Assembly (NCBI GenBank): GCA_030248065.1
Contig: JASAMV010001002.1
Span: 1-64,000 of the forward strand
DNA from: Rhynchonema sp. JSB1_4
Taxonomy: Eukaryota; Nematoda; Chromadorea; Monhysterida; Xyalidae
Length of the DNA: 64,000 bases
Direction of reading: 5' to 3'
Positions within the stretch are counted from its first letter, which is position 1, and each line of letters begins with the position of its first letter. Below the pieces are notes generated by a model that did no database searches, was not told the DNA's origin, and was given only the letters and a program-made list of their open reading frames with translations. This document shows positions 1 through 10,558 of the stretch, in pieces. The position numbers and the translations under genes are program-made.

Positions 1-206
1 CCCCTGCCTGCCACTACTATGGGCTTAGGCTTGCCATTAGGCTTAGGCGACCAGCCTGAATTAAATAAAACACACAGCCACGGCGAAAAACGGCTGTATC
101 TTTCGTGGACGCGTGCTTGGTCGGGTCGGGTGGATTTCCGTATAATTTGTCGCTCGTATTTTTAGGGGCATTATTAACAATAATTTTTTTCGTCGGGGGG
201 CCACAT
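1..206. other. 5' window edge with TTAGGC-like repeats
   Basis: Positions 20-55 hold several imperfect TTAGGC units (GGCTTAGGCTTGCCATTAGG and neighbours). No gene is evident. A similar interstitial run occurs at 20655-20712. TTAGGC is the nematode telomere unit, but six imperfect copies inside a contig do not show a telomere. Confidence 0.5.
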
Positions 207-625
207 CAGTGCTGTGGCTGGGGGGGTCCCCCCCAATGGTACCCGCCCCGGCCTGGTACGCTACCCCCTACCCACCCCGCTCTGGTACCCTACCCCCCCC
301 CCCCCTACCCGCCCCGCCCTGGTACCCTACCCGCCCCGATTTTTACCCCCAAAATGCCCATTTTTCGGTCAAAAATGCCCAAATTTCGACCGAAAACCCT
401 AAAAAGTGCAAAAAATTTCGCGCTGCGCGCGATATATGTACTTTTTAGTACATAAAAACAGGCACGCGAAAAAACTTGTGTTGTACCCTACCCGCACCGA
501 AAAATCTTCCCCCCTCCCCCCCAAACCGGATTCCCCCCAAATCCCAGGTACACTACCCTCCAACCCGCCCCAATTTTTTTCACCTATGTACCCTACGCCG
601 CCCCGCCAAAGTAGCCACAGCACTG
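207..625. mobile_element. hAT-type MITE, TIR CAGTGCTGTGGCT
   Basis: The element starts CAGTGCTGTGGCTGGGG and ends with the inverted form AGCCACAGCACTG. It is flanked by a perfect 8-bp target duplication GGCCACAT at 199-206 and 626-633. The interior is C-rich with repeated GGTACC-type blocks and encodes no transposase, so it is non-autonomous. The CAGTG ends plus 8-bp duplication are typical of the hAT superfamily. The proline-rich open frames here are by-products of the C-rich repeats. Confidence 0.85.
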
Positions 626-772
626 GGCCACATGAAAAATATAACCCCCCCAATAATTGACCCCCCATAAATTGAACATGGGCACAATACCCAAATACCC
701 AATACCAGTGGTGTCGTTGGGAAATCAAAAGTCAGGATACCGGATACCCAAAATCCAAAATTTTCGGGCACT

Positions 773-853
773 CCTGGAGCATGGCGGACCCAATAGAAAA
801 ATGCCTGGAAACGGAGCCTAAACATTTTCTATTGGGTCCGCCATACTCCAGTA
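773..853. repeat. Short palindrome (foldback)
   Basis: CATGGCGGACCCAATAGAAA at 780 is mirrored by TTTCTATTGGGTCCGCCAT near 824-845, with about 25 bases of loop. It is probably a very short foldback element. No coding content. Confidence 0.6.
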
Positions 854-1136
854 GTGCCTCGAATTTTTGGCTCAGATTTTAGCCCAATTTTTGTCACAAT
901 TTTTGCGATTTTTTTGAAAATATTTTTTTGGTTGAAAATTCATTGTTTTTCATGAAAAATTCGTCAGATAGACAATACTGATCACTTACTTGCCGAATCC
1001 GTCAGAAATTTTAGTATTTTTGACAAAAATCCCTACTTTTTCAGTAAAATAAGTCACGGATTTTATTTCGGTTTTTTTTTTCACTGAAAAACACCGGTTC
1101 TTTTCCATCCGCAGCTATATTTTAAGTGGTATAATG

Positions 1137-1557
1137 TATACTTGCGGGCCGGAAAAAAACCGTTTTTTTTTCGGAAAAAAACCCGAAAAAAACCGTTTTT
1201 TTCCGAGGCCCGGAAAAATACGTTTTTATTTTTCCGGAAATTTTTCCAAGTGGCAACTTTTGGAAAAAAAACGTTTTTTTTCTAAAAATTTCCGAAATAT
1301 TTTCAAAGGTTGCGAAAGGATGTTGTCAAAACCAATGTAAATCGGTGCTAAACAGTTCAAAATGAACACTTTTTAATCTCCAGGTGCATTTTTAGCCTGT
1401 TTCAGGCCATTTCCCGACAAAATTTTCTCCAAAATAGGCGTTTTTGGACCATGGGTATCCTTAAGTACTGGAAAAATATTTGGAAAAAAACGGTTTTTTT
1501 CGGAAAAAAACGGTTTTTTTTCCAAAAATATATTTTGCGGAAACATACGCAAGTATA
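1137..1557. mobile_element. 8-bp-TSD MITE, TIR TATACTTGCG (copy 1)
   Basis: The ends are TATACTTGCG and CGCAAGTATA. The flanks carry an exact 8-bp duplication GTATAATG (1129-1136 and 1558-1565). The body is built of GGAAAAAAACCGTTTTTTT-type runs around a unique core. A second copy lies in reverse orientation at 29235-29662 and a diverged one at 23546-23948. There is no coding capacity. The 8-bp duplication suggests hAT or P-type mobilisation; the TIR sequence alone does not decide. Confidence 0.88.
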
Positions 1558-1649
1558 GTATAATGAGACTCTACCTGGTGCTAAATTGCAGCAAATCATT
1601 CAACGAATGCTCCTCATCCGATCGTGGAATTGATTGAAAACACAAAACA

Positions 1650-4600
1650 ATGGCGTACGCGTCGTGGTGCACTCGACCAATCGGACAGATTGAGTGGTGC
1701 ATGCTCAATGTGGTCATCGTGTGCGTGTCCATGCTCTGTTTCACTGCTGCACAGGTTCATTCCCACACGCCCGGGCTCGTGTTTTTTTTAGTTTCTGTGG
1801 GGTGCTTCCGTTTTTCCTCTGTCCTGCGCATCCGCACGCGGCCGAAAGACAGTGAACTGTGATTTTTTACATAATTTCTCTCTTCCTTTCAGGTCTACCT
1901 CGGTGATCACGATGACTTTTTCATTGGCGATCGCATTGTGGTCGCTATTAATGCTGGTTGGTTTATGGTTTGGTGTTCGTATCACGCATTCTTCGTTATG
2001 CGCTTTCTCCTCATCCTCAATAAAAAGCTCCGTGTCTCCGTGAGCATCAGTGTTGGAGGTACTCTGGAGGGGGGATACCTACTGTACCGGGCTCGGAGAG
2101 GGGGGATACCTGCTGTACCAGAGCCGATGACCTGGCGAGGTTTATGTATCTATGGCAGTGTAGTGGCTGGGGTGGGATCCCCCCTAAGGAGTAGGTACCT
2201 TGCAACCACCCCTTGGGGGATGGGGGGGAAGGGTAGGTACCTTGCATTGCAACCACCCCGGAGGGTACCTTGCAACCATCAATTTATGGTTTTTATAGGC
2301 AAAAATGGGTGTTTTTTTACCTCAAAACCCCAAAAATCGCGCGCTCCGCGCGCAAACCTCCATATAATAGGTATTTTAGGGAAATTTTCGGCCAAAATGC
2401 AAAAAAGTACCTATTTTTCGGCCAAATTTGCAGTATAATGCATGCAAAAAACACCCTTTTTTCGGACCTCAATGGTACCTTGCAACCTCCCGGAGGCTGG
2501 GTAGGGGGGTACCTTGCAACCATCTGGATCCATTCCCCCCAAGGGTACCTTGCAACCATTTGCCTGCCACTACACTGATCTAGGGGGTTTGGGGGTTAGG
2601 TTTTTGGGTGAAAATTTTTAATGTTTTTATTATGTGTGGAATCGTGTGAAAACGTAGTATTTGCGCGCGCAGCGCGCGAATTTTGGGTAATTTGAGTTGA
2701 TTTAAAAACCACTGATTTTACACTAATTTTAGCCATTTTGGTAAAAAAATGGCACTTTTGGGGCAAAATCGGGGGGATACCTACTGTACCGGGGTGAAAA
2801 TCGTGGGATACCTACTGTACCATGCCAAACATCGGGGGATGCCTACTGTACTGGGGGGCTACCCCCAAACCCCACCTCCAACACTGGTGAGCATGGTATT
2901 ACACTATTACCACCCCTTTTCTGTTCTTCGCAGGTGGCCAAGCGCATGTCGACATTAATGGTGTCAAATATATACGTGATCCGCTTGAAGGGCGTACGGG
3001 TGAGTGTAGTCTAGTCTTGTACTTGGCCAGTCAGAGTGTTGACGATAGATAGATGACCTCGGTCAAGCATCTGAGGTCGACAAAAATTGATGTCCTTGTT
3101 CGTGAAAATGTGCTGTTTCAGGGGTAAGAAGTGAGAAATTCTGAGGGTTTACGATAGATGGATGAATTTGAGGGGTTAATTTTTTTTCATGTGTTTTGCG
3201 ATAGGTGTTACCCATCTCTCCCCAGATGCTGCCCTGGATGAGTACAACTAGAAGCGCAAATGTTTGACAATTTTCTTTAAAATTAATGGCAATATGAAGG
3301 ATGATGATGATATGTTGCACATTCATCACGCACAGGCGTGGCATCCGACCACGGCAAGCGCTACATCATCGGTCGGGTGCACCCATCAGATCAGGCTCTG
3401 TATCAAACAGAACGCTACAATCTCGATAGCTTCCATTACGATCTCGACATACAAGAGGACGGCAATTACGTGCTCGTGCTGAAATTCAGCGAAGTCTACT
3501 TCACTGCTCCCGAACAAAAAGTTGGTGACCTCAACTGACTCGTTTCGGTGCTTTCTTTCCTTCATGTCGCCTTTGGGGATCCAGCGTTGCTGTCTTTTCT
3601 AAAAGCATTTTATATGGTTGTTGATTAGAGCTGGAGGAAAAATCGAAACCGACATCAAACTGGGTGATAGAAAATAGCCGTGTATATAGTGACTCTGCAA
3701 AAATTACATTAGTCGAACATGAAGATCGCCGATGCTGGCTTCTATGTTCCGGTCTTGCGTTGGTCCGTGGTTTTTTGGACTGGCGTCTGGTCTGGACCAT
3801 ATGTTAGTTAGTTTATAGCGTCGACACCCACTCAATAATACATAAATAAGAAGATTAAGTGAAAGAAGCATAATTACAAGACCGTGTGTGGAGTTTACGG
3901 ACATAAAAATAAATACAAAACAGGGTGTGCAAGTTAAGGGAATGAAAAATAAATACAAAACCAGGACAGGAAAGGGTGAGAAGGTGGACGAAATCACGGA
4001 CAGACAGACACAGACAACATGCAATCAGAAATTGAATGTACGCAGGCAGAGCCACAACAATGTACAACGGTGCAATACCGGACGGTGCGGAATACTGTGA
4101 CATAAAATCCGAAAGCAATCTGTTAGATCGTCCATCTTTGTGTCCGTAGCGCATCTTTTTCCGCGGTGGCCGAATTCGCCGAAAACTTTCCGATTAATGG
4201 AACCATGCGCAAGCCGGAGCCCCGAGTGGCACCACATTGGACTACTGGCCTGCAAGGACAATGTGGGAAGGGGCGATGGTCCTCCTGAGCGGCTGGACCA
4301 TATGTGGACGTTTAGGTGGGAATAATTTTCACGATGGTCAAACCCCAAGCTCAACATTGGCGATGGTGATGCAACTTAGTGGCCAAATTCACCGACCGGA
4401 CCGTGTCAATCTCACATTCAATTTTGTAATTATGCTTATTCCATATAATCTTTTTCCGTTGTTTTTGAGTGGGTGTCGACGCAATAAACCGACCGAACCG
4501 TGTTTGATCTGATAACAAACAACGAACGATTGCACAGGTATTCGGCGTCGCTATTAACGACCACGTCGTTCTATCATATCTGGACATCTACGCCAGCGTC

Positions 4601-6740
4601 GGTCATGCGATTGCGCACGATGAACACATTCCCTTTACGATCAGGGACGATCAGATCACATTCCGGCTTACCGGCAAAAGTGTGCCGTACGATGGCCGGC
4701 TGAAATTGGCATTTGTCAAGGTCGGCTGGCTGGGATTGAGTTGCTTTTTTGGTTTTTAGGTGCAATGTGCATATAGAACTAGATGTTATTTGCCGATAGA
4801 ACATCAAATCCCGGCCAGGGTTTTTCTTTTGAAATTTCAAATTTGCAAGATCTGCTAGCCAGAACGGCAGAAAGCGCCAGCCGCAGTCAGCGGCAAAGAA
4901 CCTCCAACTACACCAGACAGTTGGCTGGTAAACCTAAGAACCTACTACGGGCAAGAAGGAAAACTTGGCTGAGAAAAAAACCGCTGATGGATGGCGTTGA
5001 TTTGGGTTTTGTCTTTAGGTGTTCACATAGAACATGCGGTTGGTAAATTCCCAGCTTGCAGCAAATTTTGATGTTTGCATGTGGATAACAATTTTTGTTC
5101 CCAGCAACCAAAAATGTTTTTGCCGCGAGATATATTTTTCCAGAAAAATTGTTGAGATAATTTTTTGAAGTCATGTTTTTTCAATACAACAATGGGTGGA
5201 ATTCACAAAACAAAGTCAAGCTCAACGTCAAAGTTCAGCGTCAAACTCAAAGACGCGTGTAAGCTGACGGTGAACTTCCATGAGTTCACCGTCAAGCTCA
5301 CCGTCAAGTTCACCGTCAACTTCAAAGTCAAGCTCAACGTCAATGCTTTTAGCTCTTAACAAATGCGGCGTTTGAACCGGTTCGTCAATTGTGGCTCGAA
5401 AAACTACAGGAAACGGGTTTTTCAATCAAATAATTTCTCCCGGAGAGATTTGAAAATAACTGCCACTTCCACTTTTTTGATCGGGGCGGGGCAAAATGCT
5501 TCCCTGCCTGTGTGTGGATAGAGGGTCTGCGCCTCCACGAATACCGTAAAACCCTAAATAGAGCCCCCCCCCGGAATAGAGCCCCCTCGGAATATCGATC
5601 GAAAATAACACCTGGTTTGGAACGCTCTCGCTGAGAAACGAAAATAATTTTTTGAAAATGGGGTCAGTGAATTAATAGAGCCCCCCCTTGTATTTAGGTT
5701 TTTACGGTAGTCGTATTGCCGCAAGCAAAGCGAAGGTGGGCATAAGGGCCAGACCTACCAATTTGAGTGCCAAAGTGATTAGAGATATGTAGGGTTAGAG
5801 AGATGTCGGGTGTCGGCTGTCGGGTGTCGGGTGCCAAAAAAGTGTAGGTGTCGGGTGTCGGGTGTCGGGTACCCCCAGATGTCGGGTGTCGGGTTTTTTT
5901 CACTCATGATGCAAATGAGCAAAAATTTGCCTGTTTTTGGTCCAAAAACACGTGTCGGGTGTCGGTTTTTTTTCAAAAACTAGATGTCGGGTGTCGGGTT
6001 TTTTTGCAACTGTCGGGTGTCGGGTGTCGGCTTTTTTTCTGAGATGTCGGGTGTCGGGTGTCGGGTACTTCCAGATGTCGGGTGTCGGGTAGCCCCCCGA
6101 CCTCTAACCCTAGAGATATGTCCGCATTTGTTCTCCGAGCCAAAAAATTTGTGGTTGTCCTGTCTTCCAATGCATTTGTGTGATGTAACTCCCAAAATAA
6201 TACACATAAACCACAAAATACACATATATAAGAAGTTCCGCGACCGCTTTCAAGGCCCTTCTTTATCGGTTTTTTTATTTTGATTTTCCAAAGAAATTGT
6301 AATGCAAGACCGATAAGTTTTGTACCTCCGGGTCAATTTTGGGCTCGATTAGTTATGTAGTTGATCTCATGGATCAAATTTGACATCAAAATTGTCATCA
6401 AATCTCAACCATCTCTCAGGGCGAGCACGACAACCCGAAAATCAACGCGTTCTACATTATGCGCGGCGAGCTCAACGACGTACCGTCTCTGCCCGAACTG
6501 CGTCAGCCGCCCGATGCTGCGGATGAGAGTGCGGAGGATGGCGGAGGAGGAGGAGGACATGCGGATGGCCAAGATGACGAGGCCAGACACGCGACTGACG
6601 AGGCTCGGCGCGCCAAACTGGCCAGCGGACCGAAAATGGCCGACCCGTATGAGTCGATGGAGCAAAGTCAGATGTTTCTGCCGATATTGGTGGCGCTCGC
6701 CTGTTTTTTCCCGTTGCTCTATTGTCTCTGCAAACTGTGA
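1650..6740 (+). CDS. MLEC: Malectin, ER carbohydrate-binding membrane protein
   Basis: Six exons: 1650-1754, 1893-1956, 2934-2999, 3336-3520, 4538-4720 and 6420-6740. All phases agree and give 307 residues (human malectin is about 290). Residues 20-35 form a hydrophobic leader. The malectin domain (about 50-212) shows AINAGGQAHVDINGVKY, YQTERYN, YVLVLKFSEVYF, AHDEHIPFTI and DNPKINAFYIMRG. An acidic Gly/Asp-rich linker leads to a C-terminal membrane span (about 286-307) ending LCKL. Known malectins bind Glc2-N-glycans in the ER with ribophorin I and act in early glycoprotein quality control. Exons 2-6 are fixed by homology and phase; exon 1 is chosen for its ATG and leader and is less sure. 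Introns 2, 4 and 5 are swollen by transposons. Confidence 0.93.
2048..2886. mobile_element. hAT-type MITE, TIR CAGTGTTGGAGGT, carrying a nested element
   Basis: It starts CAGTGTTGGAGGT and ends ACCTCCAACACTG. An exact 8-bp duplication GTGAGCAT lies at 2040-2047 and 2887-2894. It lies in malectin intron 2 and is interrupted by a second hAT MITE at 2156-2577. Without the inner insertion and one duplicate it is about 409 bp, like its relatives. The internal GGGGATACCTACTGTACC repeats recur near 24.4-25.0 kb. Confidence 0.87.
2156..2577. mobile_element. Nested hAT-type MITE, TIR CAGTGTAGTGGC
   Basis: The ends are CAGTGTAGTGGC and GCCACTACACTG, with a near-perfect 8-bp duplication ATCTATGG / ATCTAGGG (2148-2155 and 2578-2585, 7 of 8). 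It is rich in GGTACCTTGCAACC repeats. It sits wholly inside the element at 2048-2886, so it inserted later. No transposase. Confidence 0.82.
3818..4482. mobile_element. Inverted-repeat element in malectin intron 4
   Basis: GCGTCGACACCCACTCAA at 3818 is mirrored by TTGAGTGGGTGTCGACGC ending at 4482. The element fills about two thirds of intron 4 (3521-4537). Target duplications are not clear, so the superfamily is unassigned. The internal open frames show no recognisable protein. Confidence 0.65.
5216..5350. repeat. Degenerate 12-bp tandem repeat (CAAGCTCACCGT-type)
   Basis: A run of TCAAGCTCACCG / TCAAGTTCACCG / TCAAGCTCAACG units sits in malectin intron 5. It follows GGGTGGAATTCAC, which resembles the ends of the palindromic elements at 25229 and 37276. 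It may be a diverged relative of those. Confidence 0.55.
5544..5707. mobile_element. TA-flanked MITE, TIR CCGTAAAACCCTAAATA
   Basis: CCGTAAAACCCTAAATAGAG on the left mirrors TATTTAGGTTTTTACGG on the right. TA flanks both sides (5542-5543 and 5708-5709), as for Tc1/mariner-derived MITEs. The interior is C/G-rich and non-coding. It lies in malectin intron 5. Confidence 0.65.
5790..6112. mobile_element. 8-bp-TSD MITE with TGTCGGG repeats, TIR TAGGGTTAGAG (copy 1)
   Basis: The ends TAGGGTTAGAG and CTCTAACCCTA are bracketed by an exact duplication GAGATATG (5782-5789 and 6113-6120). The body is clusters of TGTCGGG units around a unique core with GATGCAAATGAGCAAAAA. Copy 2 is at 30862-31305. TAGGG ends with 8-bp duplications fit hAT. 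It lies in malectin intron 5. Confidence 0.88.
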
Positions 6741-7125
6741 TATTACGTTATTATTATGAAATGAGTCAGCCCCGCAACTCAAGACTTTCATGTGGTGTGA
6801 CTGTGGTGAGTCATTCTGTCACTACTATTTGGTTGATCGTGGGCAATTGAGCAAAGATTAATTGCGCCAAACAAAAGTGGCGTGACCGTGAAATCAAGGA
6901 ATATTCTTCAATTCTTTGAGTATTTGATATCTGCAACTGCAGCCCGAAGTGTAATCAGTGGCAAATAGGCTTCATGTTGAGTCAGGCTAATATATTTTTT
7001 CTTCGCTAACACTAGCTTTGCTCAATTATCCATTCTCGATTGTTTCGGATTTTGTCCAACTTAGCAATTATCATAGATAAGATTCTCTGGCTGCTTTTAG
7101 TGCCTGGCTAGCTGGCCGTGCGTGT

Positions 7126-7251
7126 GACTTACAGTAATGTCGTGTCGTCAAATTACCGCGTCAAATCGTTCCATCAAATCACATGTGTTATTTCTCGCGC
7201 ACATTTGGGGCTCATGTATTATTGCTTGATTTGACAACAAAATTATTAGCC
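7126..7251. mobile_element. Short MITE of the GGCTTATAGT / GTCGTCAAAT family
   Basis: Inverted GTCGTCAAATT and ATTTGACAAC arms surround a TTATTTCTCGCGC core. Near-perfect 8-bp duplications GTGCGTGT / GTGCGCGT lie at 7118-7125 and 7252-7259. Relatives occur at 17838-17965, 28080-28214, 50133-50300, 62619-62740 and 62941-63155. Confidence 0.7.
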
Positions 7252-7504
7252 GTGCGCGTGCCGTAATTTCATCTGACGACAACAAAAATGGCTTCCGGGA
7301 GTCCGGGACAAAGTTCACATCGGATGTCTCCTCAGCAGAACGCTGGGAAATGGTTCCCCCGTGGACATGAAATGTCCCTGGTATTTTAGGAGATTCACTG
7401 ACGTGTGCTGTTTTTTGGCTTCGTGAACAAGCAATTTCCAAGTCTAGAAACCTGTAAAAAATATTGGCCCGAATTTCCGGTCGCGCAGTCACAATCAATT
7501 AACG

Positions 7505-7650
7505 CCAAGCGATGATGACAACTTCCAGCTGTCCAGACCCTGACCTCACTTTGTTGCGTGTTTACGCGAACAGCAGCGTTGTTCAACGCACAAATGTTTT
7601 GGGAGTCAAAAGGGAATTTACGCACCGAGGTGGAGAACGTCCGATATATC
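7505..7650. repeat. Dispersed repeat, intact copy of the Harbinger target sequence
   Basis: This stretch closely resembles 10512-10558 joined to 11915-11995. Here it is uninterrupted (GCGTGTTTACGCGAACAGC), so it acts as an empty-site paralogue for the insertion at 10559-11914. What the repeat is in its own right is unknown. Confidence 0.75.
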
Positions 7651-9462
7651 AAATACCTGGGCTTTTTCAATCGCACCGCGCAATTGATTGCGCTTGCGTG
7701 ATCGGGGATCGGGGCCAATGAGTATCACAATGATTTCTCGTGTTGCGCCCAATTTCAATTTTATTTAGTCAAACACCAATGTTTGGCAAACAATTTTTGC
7801 AACACTCGTGTAATTCCACGCTAACGAATAATAATAACTAATAATGTCAATGATGCACCATGCTTTATAGTAACACTGTCCGTCTCGGTACCGTTACCAT
7901 ATCGGTGAAGGCTCGTACAATTCCGCCCGTCACTAAGCTGTCCTTTTTACTAATTACGTGAAATTCCAGTCGCGCACCTCATCGCACCGTTGGTTTCGTG
8001 TCAGTCAATTGTAGTGCATTATTTATTTAGTGATCAATTTTCATGTCCGGTACGAATGGATTGATTGGTTTTGCGATTTTCGTGTCTGTTAGTCTCGCGT
8101 GGTGATTTTTTCGAAATGGCGACATTGTTTTCAAAAGAAACTGAGTCAAATCTTGAAAACAGTTTCGTCGGGGCTAATTGCTGTTTTTCATAGGCATTCA
8201 TACATAATAATAACGCACAAAATGTGACTTGAAGATCAATATAGTGATGTGTTCAAAAAAATGATTGTGATTTCCAATGTGTTTCGCTCTGTTTTCGTTG
8301 GTTATCTGTTACATTTATCGGTTTCTAGCTCTCGTCCTCTTTTACTCCGGCCCGTGTTCACCGTGATTTTTTCCACTCGCCGCTGTGCTTTGTTATATTC
8401 TATGTTATCTCTGACTGTTCGTTGTTGTTTTCTTTCTTTTTTTGGGAGGACTTCTTATTGTTTTTTATTGTTACACCTTAACGTTCAACTGCGTTACTGG
8501 AAATACATGTGCCGTATTGTTGCATCTCTTGGTTTCGTACAAGGGTTTTAGTCGTTGTGCTGTTTTTTACAGTAATCCTCCATAGATGCTCGTTTCTACT
8601 CATTCTGTTTCCTTGATTGTACGCTCCAAGCTAGTTTTCTGACGTTTCCGAATAGATACATACATAGGTATGCCATTTAATGTCGTTATTTATCGGCTAG
8701 GTTATACTGTATGACTGCCAAATACTCTGCTATAACTGTCCTGTTAACCAGATCGGCTTAGCATGAATTTCAATAATTCCCTATTAGCGGAATTCCCAAA
8801 AATCTTTCGCAATAGGTAATTATTTTTGATGCTTCCAAAGTTTTTTACGCACACAATCTCTGGTACAGCTGACGTGCGTGCCACAGTATCTTATAAATAT
8901 CTGACATTTCTGTGGGCTTCTCTGTATTTCTGGAAAAGAGCTCCAATTGTAGGACTGTACTTGTCTTGTGTGTTTTCTTGGTTATTCTGTGGCTGTGGAA
9001 CAGCATACACTTTTATTATTGACAATGTGTATCGTATGGTGTGCACGTCGTACATAAAAGTCCGAAATGGTGTGGGGGTTGTGATCAAACAGTTTTTGTT
9101 TTTTACAATTTGTTCAGCTTCAGCTTCACGCGCAATTTGTTTTGTTCGACTGATATGCGGGGCACCGAAGTCACTCCAACGGACTCCGAATATCCTGCGA
9201 AACCTGGTTAGAATCTGAAAATTATTTTTTCAAAAGATTGCTTTACTGGAGCTTGGAGCACTGTTTTTTAAACGCAAAAAAATATTTTTTTGAAAAAAGT
9301 TTTTAATCCGAAACAGCAGCGGAAACGACGTTTCAGATGAAATGGAGGCGCTACGCAAAAATTTTTGAAAACTCGACGTTTTTCGTCACGTGAGTGACCC
9401 CTAACGTGGGGATCATCAACGCATGTACGAAGGCGATTCGGTTGTTCTGGCAGGCGGCAGCA

Positions 9463-9678
9463 TATAAACGTGACGAAAACTCGGCGCGACTGTTTTATTT
9501 CTCAGTATTTGTCGGGTAGTATAACTATCACGCGGACGTGGTATTACCTGTGAGAACTGAGTGAAGTTCACTGGCTCCGTGCGTGAACGCGCTTATGCGT
9601 GAGACACGACTATTCTCAATTCGCCACAACTGCTTTCAGAGGCAACCTGTGGACGTGCAAGGCTTCAGCCACAACCAA
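9463..9678 (+). promoter_or_regulatory. Candidate promoter plus first exon
   Basis: TATAAA at 9463-9468 is followed 41 bases later by a TCAGT initiator-like site (9502-9506). The ATG at 9595 opens 28 codons (MRETRLFSIRHNCF...) running into a good donor CAA|GTGAGT at 9678. No downstream exon in a matching phase was recognised. It could be an orphan first exon, a lncRNA start or the remains of an LTR. Confidence 0.25.
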
Positions 9679-10200
9679 GTGAGTCAAACATGCCGACTCC
9701 ACAACGACAACAACAACGGTAGCAACTCTGTCTCTGATAGTGGGCACATGTTTTTGGAGAAGGTGTTCGTTTCTCTCACCGGGAGACTTCTATCGTACTG
9801 GTGGTTGATAGAATTGTTTGGCATCGGAATTCTAGGTTTCCACGAAATCTAATTATCTTTCTTTGTGTTTTTTCTTCATGTACTTTTTCTGACTTCTTGA
9901 TGCACAATAAAATCTCAGCAGACAAGTTGCTGCTTCTTTTTGAAACAAATTTCCGTTCACGAATTTTTGCAATATCGTTCATCAGGCCGTGGACAGGACA
10001 ATCACGTTACTTTTTGTTCGGTTAATCTGAAGAAAAGTAATGCTTGATAAACCGTTGAGGACAACCAAATTTCCTCTGTATTCGGCCCGGCTAAAGCTTC
10101 GCGCCCGCGCACCCTGGGCTATCCGAAAACCCGTTAGCATACCCAAAGCTACCCGTGAAAATTGAACCGTGCCCCCGAGGGAGGGGGCCACAGACACAAA

Positions 10201-10387
10201 AGCAAACTACACCAACACGAGCCCGATTTCGAAGGTGGTGTGTATTCAAAACGAATAGAAAGAGAAAATCATCATGCTCCACTTTGTATTCTTCAATGTG
10301 TAACATTTCCCAAATCAGCAGCCACGTCAGAATGTTTCACTAGTCTGCCAGCTGCGAAATTGAGCTCATGTTGGTGTGGTTTGCCTA
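10201..10387. mobile_element. Inverted-repeat MITE, TIR GCAAACTACACCAACACGAG (copy 1)
   Basis: GCAAACTACACCAACACGAG on the left is mirrored by CTCATGTTGGTGTGGTTTGC on the right. Two better-preserved copies lie at 12156-12326 and 12391-12585. They share an interior with GAATAGAAAGAGAAA and ATCATGCTCCACTTT. No coding content. Confidence 0.75.
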
Positions 10388-10558
10388 TACATACATATAG
10401 GCCAGTTGCGTGCTCATGAGACGCCTATTTTTAAAGCTTGCTTGGCCAGATTCAAAAATGCGCCGGTTAGACGGGTTTTCGCAAACAAAAGAAAGAGATT
10501 GGGCCGAGAGACATGATGACAAGTTCCAGCTGGCTGACCTCAATTTGTTGCGTGCTTA

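Larger units (their letters stand above)
6741..9462. other. Region downstream of malectin without a supportable host gene
   Basis: Apart from the small MITE at 7126-7251 and a repeat copy at 7505-7650, I see no exon with convincing codon use. The open frame at 8249-8551 is a T-rich stretch with no homology signal. The malectin 3' UTR must lie just after 6740; no clear AATAAA is seen close by. Confidence 0.5.

Noticed and set aside
105..825. Several overlapping proline-rich open frames on both strands
   Set aside because: They are by-products of C-rich tandem repeats inside the MITE at 207-625 and its flanks; no splice context and no family.
1938..2578. 166- and 102-residue plus-strand open frames
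   Set aside because: They run through malectin intron 2 and the nested MITEs; only the short part at 1893-1956 is a real exon, in another frame.
5790..6283. CRISPR-like regular repeats of TGTCGGG
   Set aside because: Units are 7 bp without unique spacers, bounded by TIRs and a target duplication; this is a transposon interior in an animal genome.
7395..7718. 107-residue minus-strand frame with relatives near 11.9-12.2 kb
   Set aside because: The similarity comes from the dispersed repeat that was the Harbinger target, not from a recognisable protein.
8249..8551. 100-residue plus-strand open frame
   Set aside because: T-rich composition gives a Phe/Leu/Ser frame by chance; no splice sites or family.
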